A DNA stretch of 40,120 nt from Anaerozeibacter quisquiliarum (lineage in GTDB: Bacteria; Bacillota; Clostridia; Christensenellales; Aristaeellaceae). The notes under the pieces were generated by a model. It was not told where the DNA came from, ran no database searches, and saw only the letters and a list, made by a program, of their open reading frames with translations. The stretch is taken from NCBI GenBank assembly GCA_051162045.1, contig JBISDI010000037.1, one strand, 5' to 3'. Shown in pieces: positions 14,837 to 23,131 of this stretch; the stretch's first letter is position 1, and every line of letters begins with the position of its first letter. The position numbers and the translations under genes were made by a program.

Positions 14837-15658
14837 ATGAGCTTTCGCTACGATAGAAGTGAATACGCGGCGTCCACCTGGATGCTGGAGCATATGCCCC
14901 TGAAGGATGCGCTGGACAACCTTCACCGCCATGGGTTTGACGATGTCGAGATTTGGGCGGATACCGTGCACCTGGACCCCCGCCTTCGGCCGGACATCCC
15001 CCAGGTGAAGCGGTGGCTGAGGGAATACGGCCTGCGCGTGCATTCGCTGCACGGGCCTTTCCGCCATTACGCAGACAGGCCTGCGGACGACGGAGCGTTT
15101 TGCCGCCTGCGCACCCGGATGCTGAAGGAGACCATCGATTACGCCGAGGCGCTTGACTGCTCCATCATGGTCGTGCATGCGTTGGATCGCAACGAATACA
15201 ACTACACCATGGATCATCTGGCCGTCGTGCAGGACTACATCGGCGAGATCGCCCGCTACGGCAGAGAGCGGGGCGTGCGCATCGCCGTCGAGGACATCCC
15301 GCCGGGCGGCGATCCGGGGGAGATTTACACCACCCTGCGCAAACAAAAGGAGCTGTTTGGCACGCTGGGCATCGACTTTTGCCTGGACATCGGCCATGTG
15401 CCGCTGTTGGGCGCGGACGTATACGACGAGGTGGACGCCGCCGGATCGCAGCTGATTACGCTGCACATTCACAACAACGACGGCCTGTGCGACAGTCACA
15501 ACCCGCCGGACGACGGCATCCTGAACTGGCCTGCGCTGCACGATTACATCCGCAACGGCGGATACCGGGGAAAATTCGTGCTGGAACTCTTTGGGGGCGA
15601 AAGCATCCAGGAAGAGATGGAGCTTATGGGCCGGGTCGACGCACTGTTCCGCGACTGA
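14837..15658 (+). CDS. Sugar phosphate isomerase/epimerase-like TIM-barrel protein
   Basis: 273 residues of the xylose-isomerase-like/AP-endonuclease-2 superfamily, used for ketose epimerases, IolE/IolI-type enzymes and hydroxypyruvate isomerases. Probable metal ligands in order are the Glu in AVEDIPPGG, Asp/His in CLDIGHVP, His in TLHIHNNDG, and Glu in VLELFGG. HSLHGPF gives the early His motif. No signal peptide, so cytosolic. ATG 14837 has GGAGGCGAG nine bases upstream. Its place between binding protein and permeases suggests that it processes the imported sugar. The exact substrate is not visible. Confidence 0.82.
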   Translation: MSFRYDRSEYAASTWMLEHMPLKDALDNLHRHGFDDVEIWADTVHLDPRLRPDIPQVKRWLREYGLRVHSLHGPFRHYADRPADDGAFCRLRTRMLKETIDYAEALDCSIMVVHALDRNEYNYTMDHLAVVQDYIGEIARYGRERGVRIAVEDIPPGGDPGEIYTTLRKQKELFGTLGIDFCLDIGHVPLLGADVYDEVDAAGSQLITLHIHNNDGLCDSHNPPDDGILNWPALHDYIRNGGYRGKFVLELFGGESIQEEMELMGRVDALFRD

Positions 15659-15687
15659 CCGACGACTTTTGATGAGGGAGTGATGAC

Positions 15688-16602
15688 ATGCAGGCGACCG
15701 CAAAGGGGCAAAAAGGAATGCCGCGCCTCCGCGGCAACCAGGGGTTTTGGCTGTGGATGCTGCCCGTCATTGTTGCGTACGGTCTGTTCAAATACTGGCC
15801 GATGGTCTACAGCCTGATACTAAGCTTTGCGGACTGGAATTTCGTGGGCGACTTTTCCTGGGTGGGACTGGGCAATTACGCCAACATGTTCACCAAGACC
15901 ATGTTCAGCAAGGGCGTCGTGAACACGCTCAACTATATCGCATGGCTGTTCCCGTTCTTTGTCGTGCTGCCGCTCATCTTCTCGGTGATGCTGCTAAGCG
16001 TGCGCAGCAAGCACGCCCAAGAGTTTTACAAGACGATGTTCTTTATCCCCAACATCCTGGCCCTGTCCATCGTGTGCATGGTCTGGCTGTGGATATTCTC
16101 CACATCCTATGGCTTACTGAACAACATCCTGACCCTCATGGGCCGCACCCCGGTCAAGTGGCTTACCGACAGGAACACCGCCTTTTATTCGGTGGTGGCG
16201 GTGTGCGGCTGGAAATACATGGGCATGAACATGCTGCTGTTCATGGCGGGCATGCTGAACATTTCCCAGGACTGCATAGAGGCATCCCGCATCGACGGCG
16301 CCAACGGCTGGCAGTGCTTTTGGCGCATCAAGATGCCCTTGCTCGCGCCCACCACGGTGTACGTCGTCATCACTTCGATCATCTTCGCGGCCGAGCGGGC
16401 CTTCACCGCCATCAGCGTGCTCACCTCGGGCGGGCCGGCCTATACCACCACCAACCTGTCCTACGTGATCTACGAGTTTGCCTTCAAGTACTACAACATC
16501 GGCACCGCCAGCGCCATTGCCGTGTTCACCTCGATCTTCTTTTTGATCATCACCGTGGTTATGATGCGCACGATGGGAGGCTTTGGCTACCATGAAGAAT
16601 AA
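15688..16602 (+). CDS. CUT1 ABC transporter permease, MalF/UgpA-like
   Basis: 304 residues with six predicted membrane helices. The first follows a short basic N-terminus (GFWLWMLPVIVAYGLFKYWPMVYSL). The cytoplasmic EAA loop that docks the ATPase is EASRIDGANGWQCFWRIKMPLLAP near residue 200. Forms the membrane channel with the next gene. ATG 15688 has GAGGGAG nine bases upstream. Its end overlaps the next gene by 11 bases, so the two are translated together. Confidence 0.92.
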   Translation: MQATAKGQKGMPRLRGNQGFWLWMLPVIVAYGLFKYWPMVYSLILSFADWNFVGDFSWVGLGNYANMFTKTMFSKGVVNTLNYIAWLFPFFVVLPLIFSVMLLSVRSKHAQEFYKTMFFIPNILALSIVCMVWLWIFSTSYGLLNNILTLMGRTPVKWLTDRNTAFYSVVAVCGWKYMGMNMLLFMAGMLNISQDCIEASRIDGANGWQCFWRIKMPLLAPTTVYVVITSIIFAAERAFTAISVLTSGGPAYTTTNLSYVIYEFAFKYYNIGTASAIAVFTSIFFLIITVVMMRTMGGFGYHEE

Positions 16603-17425
16603 TAAAGTCTCTCTGTCGCAGGCGGCGCTCAATCTGGTCGCCATCCTCCTGCTGGTGGTCATCATCTTTCCCCTTTTGTGGATGGTGTCCTCTTCCCTGA
16701 AGTCGCCCAAGGAGCTGTTCTCAGCCGGCATCAACCTGATCCCCCGGCAGATCACCCTTCAAAGCTACCAAACCGTGCTCAGGGACTACGACTTCTTCCA
16801 ATGGCTCCTCAACAGCGTGGCCACCACGCTGGGCATCTTCGCGTTACAGGTATTCATCGCCCTCATGGGCGCGTTTGCCTTGGGGTACTACAAGACCAAA
16901 TGGAATTCGTTTATGTTCTACTTTGTCATCATCACCATGGTCATTCCCTTCCAAGTCACCATGATCCCCAACTACATCCTGGTCAGCAAGATGGGCCTGG
17001 TCAACCAATGGGGCGCGGTCATCCTGCCCTACGCGGCCAACGCCACCACCTTCTTCTTCCTGTTCCAGCAGGTGCGGGGCATTCCCAGGGCCTATTACGA
17101 GGTCTCGCACATTGAGGGCGCCAGTTCCGGGTGGGCCTTTGTCCATGTGATGATGGGTCTTTGCAAGGGCTCTATCGCGGCGGTGTCCATCCTGACCATC
17201 ATCGACGCCTGGAACCTGTACTTCTGGCCGCTGCTGGTCCTGTCCTCGCCTTCGTCGCGCACCTTGACCATCGCGCTCAAGCAGTTTGCCGATTACGAGG
17301 TCGGCGATAACTGGGGTCCCTTTATGGCCACGGCCACGCTGGCCTCACTGCCGGTGGTCATTTCCTACATCTTCTTCCAGCGGCACATCATCGACGCCTT
17401 TATATCCTCGGGCATCAAGGGTTGA
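16592..17425 (+). CDS. CUT1 ABC transporter permease, MalG/UgpE-like
   Basis: 277 residues, six predicted helices, and the EAA loop EVSHIEGASSGWAFVHVMMGL (~170-190). Conserved opening FPLLWMVSSSLKSPKELF. ATG 16592 is preferred over TTG 16583 because GGGAGG (16575-16580) is then 11 rather than 2 bases away. Last gene of the operon; a terminator follows at 17442-17467. No ATPase gene accompanies the transporter, as is common where one MsmX-type ATPase serves several CUT1 systems. Confidence 0.92.
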   Translation: MKNNKVSLSQAALNLVAILLLVVIIFPLLWMVSSSLKSPKELFSAGINLIPRQITLQSYQTVLRDYDFFQWLLNSVATTLGIFALQVFIALMGAFALGYYKTKWNSFMFYFVIITMVIPFQVTMIPNYILVSKMGLVNQWGAVILPYAANATTFFFLFQQVRGIPRAYYEVSHIEGASSGWAFVHVMMGLCKGSIAAVSILTIIDAWNLYFWPLLVLSSPSSRTLTIALKQFADYEVGDNWGPFMATATLASLPVVISYIFFQRHIIDAFISSGIKG

Positions 17426-17441
17426 GCCTATGCGAAAGAAC

Positions 17442-17467
17442 AAAGCCGGCGAGGACGTCGGCTTTTT
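17442..17467 (+). terminator. Terminator of the first CUT1 operon
   Basis: Stem AAAGCCGGC / GTCGGCTTT (one G-T pair) with loop GAGGAC, ending in TTTTT (17463-17467), 16 bases after the permease stop codon. Confidence 0.78.
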
Positions 17468-17484
17468 GATGTCCCACTATTGCG

Positions 17485-17513
17485 TTGAACGCCGCTCCCC
17501 GCTATGCTATAAT
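17485..17513 (+). promoter_or_regulatory. mscL: Promoter of mscL-ddh
   Basis: TTGAAC (17485-17490), a 17-base spacer and a perfect TATAAT (17508-17513), with TG one base before the -10 (extended -10). It lies 30 bases before ATG 17544, just after the terminator of the preceding operon. Confidence 0.83.
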
Positions 17514-17543
17514 GAGACACATTTCAACAAAAGGAGGGGTAAT

Positions 17544-17948
17544 ATGCGGTCCTTGTGGAAGGAGTTCAAGGAGTTTTCATTCAAAGGCAATGTGATCGAC
17601 ATGGCGGTCGGCGTGATGATCGGCGGGGCGTTCGGCACGATCGTCACCTCGTTGGTGAACGACCTGTTTACGCCCATCTTGTCGCTGCTCACCGGGCGCA
17701 TGGATTTTTCAAGCCTCGCAATCCAGCTGGGCGAGGGCGAGCACGCGGCGGTCATCAAGTACGGCGCGTTCCTGCAGACGGTCATCAACTTTCTGCTGAT
17801 CGCGGCCTGCGTGTTTGTGTTCGTCAAGGCGGTCAACAGCCTCAAGCGCCAAAAGGAAGCGCCGCCGCCCGCCCGCATCTGCCCCTACTGCAAGCAGGCG
17901 CTGGCTGAGGACGCCACGCGCTGCCCACACTGTACGTCGGAGGTGTAG
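17544..17948 (+). CDS. mscL: Large-conductance mechanosensitive channel MscL with zinc-ribbon tail
   Basis: 134 residues. MscL opens under membrane tension to release solutes on osmotic downshock. It shows the N-terminal amphipathic helix WKEFKEFSFKGNVIDMAVGVMIGGAFGTIV with the pore-lining TM1, LVNDLFTPILSL, a short outer loop, and TM2 (YGAFLQTVINFLLIAACVFVFVKAVN). After the TM2 basic segment the usual bundle is replaced by a zinc ribbon (ICPYCKQAL...RCPHCTSEV), a variant seen in Firmicutes. ATG 17544 has AAGGAGGGG upstream and its own promoter. Confidence 0.94.
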   Translation: MRSLWKEFKEFSFKGNVIDMAVGVMIGGAFGTIVTSLVNDLFTPILSLLTGRMDFSSLAIQLGEGEHAAVIKYGAFLQTVINFLLIAACVFVFVKAVNSLKRQKEAPPPARICPYCKQALAEDATRCPHCTSEV

Positions 17949-17951
17949 CGG

Positions 17952-18827
17952 ATGAGGATTGCGCTGATCGGGTATGGCAATGTGGGGCGCGCGGTGCTCT
18001 CTTCGGCGCGGCAGGCGGGCGACGTGGAGGTAGCGGGCATCGTGCGGCGCAGACCGGAGGCCGTTGCGGGCTACAAGGTCGTGCGCGACATCGCGGAACT
18101 GGGGCCGGTGGACGTGGCGCTTTTGACGGTACCTTCGCGCAGCGTGCCGGCTGCGGCGGAGGCGCTGCTGCGCGCGGGCGTTTCGACGGTGGACTCGTTC
18201 GACATACATGGCGAGATCCCGGCCGTGCGCGCGCGGCTGCACGCGGCGGCGACGGCGGGCGGCGCGGTGTCGGTGCTGTCGGCGGGCTGGGACCCGGGCA
18301 GCGACTCGGTGATCCGGGCGCTGCTGCTGGCGTGCGCGCCGCAGGGCATCACGCACACCAATTTCGGGCCGGGCATGAGCATGGGGCATTCGGTGGCGGC
18401 GCGCGCAATCGCGGGGGTGAAGGACGCGCTGTCGATGACGATCCCGGCGGGCGAATCGCGCCACCGGCGTCAGGTGTACGTGGAGCTTACCGGCAGCGTG
18501 GCGTTTGAGGATGTGGCGCGCGCGGTGAAGGCGGACCCGTATTTTGTGCATGACGAGACGCATGTGCTTGAGGTGGAATCGGTGGCGGCGCTTCGGGACA
18601 TGGGGCATGGGGTGACGCTTACGCGGCACGGTGTGTCGGGCGATGCGAACAACCAGGGCTTTACGTTTTCGATGCGCATCGATAACCCGGCGCTGACCGG
18701 GCAGGTGATGCTGTCGTGCGCGCGCGCCGCGACGCGCCAGCGCCCCGGCTGCTACACGATGATCGAACTGCCGATGGTGGACTTGCTGCCCGGGGATAGA
18801 GAGGGGCATATTGCGAGGTTGGTCTAG
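17952..18827 (+). CDS. ddh: meso-diaminopimelate dehydrogenase (short type)
   Basis: 291 residues. NADP-dependent enzyme making meso-diaminopimelate directly from tetrahydrodipicolinate, for lysine and peptidoglycan. Rossmann motif ALIGYGNVGRAVL (~4-16), substrate-side blocks VDSFDIHGEI, SAGWDPGSDSVIRALL, FGPGMSMGHSVAARAI and GVSGDANNQGFTF. The length fits the shorter (type II) enzymes rather than the ~320-residue corynebacterial form. ATG 17952 begins 3 bases after the mscL stop, with GGAGGTG overlapping the end of mscL. The TAG stop (18825-18827) is also the edge of repeat copy 3. Confidence 0.88.
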   Translation: MRIALIGYGNVGRAVLSSARQAGDVEVAGIVRRRPEAVAGYKVVRDIAELGPVDVALLTVPSRSVPAAAEALLRAGVSTVDSFDIHGEIPAVRARLHAAATAGGAVSVLSAGWDPGSDSVIRALLLACAPQGITHTNFGPGMSMGHSVAARAIAGVKDALSMTIPAGESRHRRQVYVELTGSVAFEDVARAVKADPYFVHDETHVLEVESVAALRDMGHGVTLTRHGVSGDANNQGFTFSMRIDNPALTGQVMLSCARAATRQRPGCYTMIELPMVDLLPGDREGHIARLV

Positions 18828-18990
18828 GTAAGCGCTGATTAAAGCACGCGTGCGGTGGCGAGGGGAATTTTTGCCGGATTGGGCTTGCAAAATCCGAAGG
18901 CGTAGCAGCGCTACGTCGAGGATTCTGCGGGCCCGAGCTGGCGAAAATGCAACCGCCACCGCGCGTGGGATTTGATCAGCGCTTACCTAG
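18825..18990. repeat. Dispersed palindromic repeat, family A, copy 3
   Basis: The cleanest copy. It begins TAGGTAAGCGCTGATTAAAGC and ends GATTTGATCAGCGCTTACCTAG. The outer 16 bases (CTAGGTAAGCGCTGAT) are perfect inverted repeats and similarity continues for about 36 bases inward. The block GCACGCGTGCGGTGGCG is at 18844-18860. The left TAG is the ddh stop codon. No open frame of its own and no transposase. Confidence 0.75.
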
Positions 18991-19210
18991 GAGGGGTAGG
19001 GGGTTAGCCCGCGCGTGAGCGCCCATGGGAGTCCAGAGAGTACAGCCCGGGGTCCAGGGGGTGCGTAGGGAGCGCGGCCAGCAGCCGAGTGGGGAACCCT
19101 TGGCGTAACCCCGTGACCCCGTTCCCCGCGCCGCCGTCTTGGTGCCCAGGCACGAGGAACGGAGTACCGGCGCTTCGCTGTGGCGGCGAGGCACCCTCGA
19201 TTGCAGAACA
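18991..19210. repeat. Intergenic repeat blocks, family B, second occurrence
   Basis: No gene. CGTGAGCG...GTCCAGAG..ACAGCCC (19013-19050) and GGTGCCCAGGCACGAGGAACG (19140-19160) recur in the same order as in 4802-5010, with different sequence between them. The segment fills the gap between repeat copy 3 and the terminator of the RbsB-like gene. Confidence 0.45.
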
Positions 19211-19246
19211 CAAGGCCCCGGACGCCTGGCGGCGTCCGGGGCCTTG
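19211..19246 (-). terminator. Strong hairpin terminator after the RbsB-like gene
   Basis: A perfect 16-bp GC-rich stem (CAAGGCCCCGGACGCC / GGCGTCCGGGGCCTTG) with loop TGGC, 12 bases beyond the binding-protein stop. The T tract is poor on both sides, so it may act as a pausing or mRNA-protecting structure. Confidence 0.6.
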
Positions 19247-19258
19247 ATTTGGTACCCC

Positions 19259-20332
19259 TTAGTCGTAGAGCAGCGGCGCGATCTTGGCGTCGTCCATGTT
19301 GGCGGAGGTGTAGAACTGGCAGCCGGTGTCCACGATGGGCTCCACGGCTTCGCCGTTCATGGCCTTCACGGCAAGCTCCACGGCCAGGTAGCCGATCATG
19401 TAGGGATCCTGGGTGACCGAGCCGTAGAACCAGCCGTTCTTGACGGCTTCCTTCTGGTTCTTGCCGGCGTCGAAGCCGATCACGACGATGTCCTTGAAGC
19501 TGCCGTTGGCACGGTCAAGATCCTGGCCGTCGGTGGTGGCGGCAAGCAGGCCGGCCACGGTCGCTTCGTTGGAGCAGAAGATCGCCGCGGGCTTCTTCTG
19601 CAAGAGGCCCTGCGCGGTGGTCTGGCAGTCGGTGATGTTGGTGGTGGCGGGCACGAGGATGTTGAGCTCAACGGCGACCTTGCCGGAATCGGACGCCTTG
19701 TTGTACTTATCATGCCCGGTGATCGCGACTTCGCCCGCCTTCACGGTCGAGGTCAGTTCCCACATCTTGTTCAGGAAGCCCACGGTGCGGCCCACGACGG
19801 AGGCCGAGGTGGCGTCCTGGCTCATCGCGCCGATCAGCACGGGCGCGTCGGCCGTGGCGGCCTCGATGGCGGCCTTGATCTCGGGGATGGCGAACATCTG
19901 CTCGGCGGCCAGCGCACCGGCGGCCTCGTTGTTGGTGGAGGCGGTGGACACGATGGTGCCTTCGGGCGCGTTCGGCACGCCGCTGTCAAAGCCGACGACC
20001 GGGATGCCCTTCTCCTTGGCGGCGTTGAGCTGCTCGGTCACCGACTCGGTGTCCAGAGCCGCCAGGCACAGCGCCTTGGGGGTCTTGGCCAGCGCGGCGT
20101 TGAGCATGTCGATCTGCACGGAAATCTCGGACTCGGACGCGGGGCCGTCGAAGGTGATTTCCACGCCCAGCGCCTGAGCGGCATCCTGCGAGCCCATGTT
20201 CACAGTCTGCCAGAACTGATGCTGGAATCCCTTGGAGATGATCGCGACGTAGGGCTTGGCTTCGGCGAACGCCGGAGCCGCCATCGCGAACACGAGGACG
20301 AGAACGAGGACCAGAGATAGGACCTTCTTCAT
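19259..20332 (-). CDS. CUT2 ABC transporter sugar-binding protein (RbsB-like)
   Basis: 357 residues. The Sec signal peptide (1-23, ending APAFAEA) lacks a lipobox. The periplasmic-binding type-4 fold follows: VAIISKGFQHQFWQTVNMGSQDAA, LNAALAKTPKALCLAALD, GIPVVGFDSGVP, TNNEAAGALAA, AAIFCSNEATVAGLLAA, VVIGFDAGKNQKEAVKNG, GSVTQDPYMIGYLAVE. Binds a monosaccharide or related ligand for the RbsC-like permease. ATG 20332 has GGGAGGA eight bases upstream. It lies last, after the ATPase and permease genes, and is separated from them by repeat copy 4. No promoter of its own is evident in the gap. Confidence 0.9.
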   Translation of the reverse strand: MKKVLSLVLVLVLVFAMAAPAFAEAKPYVAIISKGFQHQFWQTVNMGSQDAAQALGVEITFDGPASESEISVQIDMLNAALAKTPKALCLAALDTESVTEQLNAAKEKGIPVVGFDSGVPNAPEGTIVSTASTNNEAAGALAAEQMFAIPEIKAAIEAATADAPVLIGAMSQDATSASVVGRTVGFLNKMWELTSTVKAGEVAITGHDKYNKASDSGKVAVELNILVPATTNITDCQTTAQGLLQKKPAAIFCSNEATVAGLLAATTDGQDLDRANGSFKDIVVIGFDAGKNQKEAVKNGWFYGSVTQDPYMIGYLAVELAVKAMNGEAVEPIVDTGCQFYTSANMDDAKIAPLLYD

Positions 20333-20396
20333 TGTGTGCTTCCTCCCAATCTTGAATTATTCCAGCGGCGTAAGCCGCGCAGAATCGATGTGTTGC

Positions 20397-20563
20397 CCGG
20401 GTAACCGCCGATCGATCCGGGCGCCCCATGGCGAGGGGATTCTTCGTCCGGTTGTTCCCGCAAAACCCGCGGCGCAGCGCCGCTACGCCCTCGGCCTTTG
20501 CAAGCGCGATCCGACGAAAGTTCCCCCTGCCACCGCACGCATGCTTTAATCGGCGATTGCCTA
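20397..20563. repeat. Dispersed palindromic repeat, family A, copy 4 (inverted, diverged)
   Basis: Read on the minus strand it begins CTAGGCAATCGCCGATTAAAGC, continues GCATGCGTGCGGTGGC and ends ATCGATCGGCGGTTACCC, matching the family-A ends with more substitutions. The first CTAG includes the TAG stop of the RbsC-like permease. It lies inside the RbsA-RbsC-RbsB-like operon, so it is probably transcribed and folds as RNA. Confidence 0.6.
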
Positions 20564-21568
20564 GACCTTCTTGACCCGGCTGGCCCGGCGCACGCGATAC
20601 TGGTCGAGCAGCACCGCGCCCACCACCACCACGCCGGTCATGAACGTCTGCCACTGGCCCTGCAGGCCCATCGACATCAGGCCCTGGCGCAGGATCGACA
20701 TCGTGAATACGCCGATCATCGTGCCGGTCAGGGAACCTGTGCCGCCCGACATCGAGGTGCCGCCGATGACTACGCCCGCGATGGCGAGCAGTTCCAGGCC
20801 GTTGCCGGTGGAGGGGATGATCGTGGTGTACACGGCCGAAAAGAAGATGCCGGCCAGGCCGCTGAAGAAGCCGCACAGCGTATACACCAGCGTCAGCCAG
20901 TAGCGCGTCTTGATGCCGGACAGCCGCGCGGCCTCGTAGTTGGAGCCCATCGCGAAGGTGTAGCGCCCGAAGCGGGTGCGGTTGAGCAGCACCCAGGCGA
21001 TCAGGAACACCCCGATCAGCCACACGATGCCGATCGGAAAGGCGCGAAACGCGCCCAAGCTCTCGTCGTTGCCCAGCTTGTAGAACAGCTGCTTGAAGGT
21101 CTGGTCGGTGTAGCGCATCGTGGTCACCTTGGTGATGATCGCGCCAAAGCCCATGCCCATCATCTGCGTGCCCAGCGTGGCGATGAACGGCGGCAACTTC
21201 AGGTAGGCGATCATCAGGCCGTTGAGCAACCCGATCAAGGTGCACACAACCACGCCCAGCACGAGCGACGCCCAAATGCTAAAGCCCCAATTCTGCGCCA
21301 TGCCGCCGATCAGCATGCCGCAGATCATCGTGGTGCCCAGCGACAGGTCGATGCCGCCCGTGATGATGACAAAGGTCACGCCCATCGCCATGAAGCCGAT
21401 GAAGTAGGAGGCGTTGAGCACGTTGATGAACGACTCGACCGACAGGAAGTTGTTGCCGAAGATCGCAAAAAAGATATACAGAAGCACCATCACCATCGGG
21501 GCGAACAGCTTTTGCAGATCAAAACCCGCGTGCACGGTCGGGACCTTGGATTCGGTTTGCTGCGTCAT
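20561..21568 (-). CDS. CUT2 ABC transporter permease (RbsC-like)
   Basis: 335 residues with about ten membrane segments. Signature of the BPD_transp_2 family: GNNFLSVESFINVLNASYFIGFMAMGVTFVIITGGIDLSLG near the N-terminus, and later GRYTFAMGSNYEAARLSGI and AGVVIGGTSMSGGTGSLTGTMIGV. Forms the channel for the RbsA-like ATPase. ATG 21568 has TTAGGAG upstream, overlapping the stop of the ATPase gene 10 bases away. The stop is the TAG of repeat copy 4. Confidence 0.92.
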   Translation of the reverse strand: MTQQTESKVPTVHAGFDLQKLFAPMVMVLLYIFFAIFGNNFLSVESFINVLNASYFIGFMAMGVTFVIITGGIDLSLGTTMICGMLIGGMAQNWGFSIWASLVLGVVVCTLIGLLNGLMIAYLKLPPFIATLGTQMMGMGFGAIITKVTTMRYTDQTFKQLFYKLGNDESLGAFRAFPIGIVWLIGVFLIAWVLLNRTRFGRYTFAMGSNYEAARLSGIKTRYWLTLVYTLCGFFSGLAGIFFSAVYTTIIPSTGNGLELLAIAGVVIGGTSMSGGTGSLTGTMIGVFTMSILRQGLMSMGLQGQWQTFMTGVVVVGAVLLDQYRVRRASRVKKV

Positions 21569-21578
21569 CGTCTCACTC

Positions 21579-23099
21579 CTAATTCCTCGCCGTGGCGAGC
21601 GTCATGATCCTCTCCTGGGTGGCTTCGGCGATATCCAACTCGCCCGTTAAGCGGCCTTCGCACATGACGACCACTCGGTCGCTCATCCGCAAGAGTTCCG
21701 GCATTTCCGAGCTGATCATGATGATCGACTTGCCCATCTTCGTGAGCTCGTTCATCAGCTGGTAGATTTCCGACTTGGCGCCCACGTCGATGCCGCGCGT
21801 GGGTTCGTCGAAGATCAGAATATCGCAGTTCTTGATTAGCCACTTGGCGACGACCACCTTCTGCTGGTTGCCGCCCGACAGGTTCTTCACCAGTTGATCG
21901 ATGCCGGTCGCCTTGGTCGACAGCCGATCCACGTATTCCTGCGTGACCTCGCGCACCTGCCGGCGCTTGACGAACCCAGCCACGCTGTAGTTTTCCAGGT
22001 TGGCCATCACGCTGTTTTCGGCGACCGACAGCCCAACCGCCACGCCGAACGCCTTGCGGTCCTCGCTCAGGTAGCCCAGCCCCAGGTTCACCGCGTCCGC
22101 CGGGGACTTGATCGAGATGGGCTTGCCGCGCAGCCTGACCTCGCCGCCCGCCTTGGGGTCGGCCCCGAACAGCGCGCGCATGGTCTCGGTGCGGCCCGCG
22201 CCCATCAGGCCGGCAAAGCCCAGTATCTCGCCCTGGCGAAGCGAAAAGCTCACGTCCTTGACGCCCTGCGCGACGAGGTCTTTGACCTCGAGGACCACTT
22301 CCGCGCCCTCGGGCACCTCGCTGCGCGTCTTGGGCTGCTCGTAGATCGTCCGCCCGACCATCATCGCGATGATCTGCTCCTTGGCGACCTCTTCCGTGTT
22401 CACCGTGCCCACGTACTGTCCGTCGCGCATTACGGTGATGCGGTCGGTAATTTGCTTGAGCTCGTCCAGCCGGTGGGAGATGTAGATGATCGCATGGCCG
22501 CGGCGCTTGAGGTCGCGGATGAACTTGAACAGCTCCTGCACCTCGTTGTCGGTCAGCGCGGCCGACGGCTCGTCCATCACCAGCAGCTCGCTGTCGTAGG
22601 ACAGCGCCTTGGCGATCTCCACCATCTGCTGCCTGGCCACCGACAGCCGGCTCACCTGGGTGGTGGGGTCGATGTCGATGTTCAAGGAGCGCAAGAGCGC
22701 ACGCGCGTCGTCGTTGGCCTTCTTCTTGTCGAGGAAGGGGCCCTTCATCGGCTCGCGCCCGATGAAGATGTTCTCGGCCACGCTCAGGTGCGCCATCAGG
22801 TTGAGCTCCTGATGGATGATGCCGATGCCCAGCGCCTGCGCCTCTTCGGGCGAACTCAGGTTGATCTCTTTCCCCTTGTAGGTGATCGTGCCGCCGTCGC
22901 GCTTGTATATGCCGGTCAGCACCTTCATCAGCGTACTCTTGCCCGCGCCGTTCTCGCCGACCAGCGCGTGCACCTCGCCCTTGCGCAGATCAAAGCAACA
23001 GTTGTTCAGTGCGTGCACACCCGGGAACACCTTCTCGATGCCCTCCATCTTGAGCAGCGGTTCGCTCCCGGGTACGGGGGTCTTGATCGGCTCTTGCAT
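21579..23099 (-). CDS. CUT2 ABC transporter double ATPase (RbsA/MglA-like)
   Basis: 506 residues with two fused ATPase domains. NBD1 has Walker A GENGAGKST (48-56), LSVARQQMVEIAKAL and Walker B LLVMDEPSAAL. NBD2 has the usual degenerate P-loop (GLMGAGRTETMRALFG), LSGGNQQKVVVAKWL and LIFDEPTRGIDVGAK. Energises uptake through the RbsC-like permease. ATG 23099 was chosen, with AGAGGG upstream; an in-frame TTG at 23129 has no ribosome site and lies near the edge of repeat C. First gene of the RbsA-C-B-like unit, behind repeat C. Confidence 0.92.
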   Translation of the reverse strand: MQEPIKTPVPGSEPLLKMEGIEKVFPGVHALNNCCFDLRKGEVHALVGENGAGKSTLMKVLTGIYKRDGGTITYKGKEINLSSPEEAQALGIGIIHQELNLMAHLSVAENIFIGREPMKGPFLDKKKANDDARALLRSLNIDIDPTTQVSRLSVARQQMVEIAKALSYDSELLVMDEPSAALTDNEVQELFKFIRDLKRRGHAIIYISHRLDELKQITDRITVMRDGQYVGTVNTEEVAKEQIIAMMVGRTIYEQPKTRSEVPEGAEVVLEVKDLVAQGVKDVSFSLRQGEILGFAGLMGAGRTETMRALFGADPKAGGEVRLRGKPISIKSPADAVNLGLGYLSEDRKAFGVAVGLSVAENSVMANLENYSVAGFVKRRQVREVTQEYVDRLSTKATGIDQLVKNLSGGNQQKVVVAKWLIKNCDILIFDEPTRGIDVGAKSEIYQLMNELTKMGKSIIMISSEMPELLRMSDRVVVMCEGRLTGELDIAEATQERIMTLATARN

Positions 23100-23131
23100 C
23101 GGCACACCCTCTTTCCTGTCCAATGACAACT

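Noticed and set aside
13592..15703. Long minus-strand open frame opposite the first CUT1 operon
   Set aside because: No recognisable domain, and the + strand carries signal peptide, binding-protein and TIM-barrel motifs with good ribosome sites.
17709..18959. Arg-rich minus-strand frame through ddh and repeat copy 3, resembling frames at 6705-6956 and 1160-1363
   Set aside because: The similarity among these frames comes from the shared family-A repeat DNA, not from a protein family. They lack a shared start and ribosome site.
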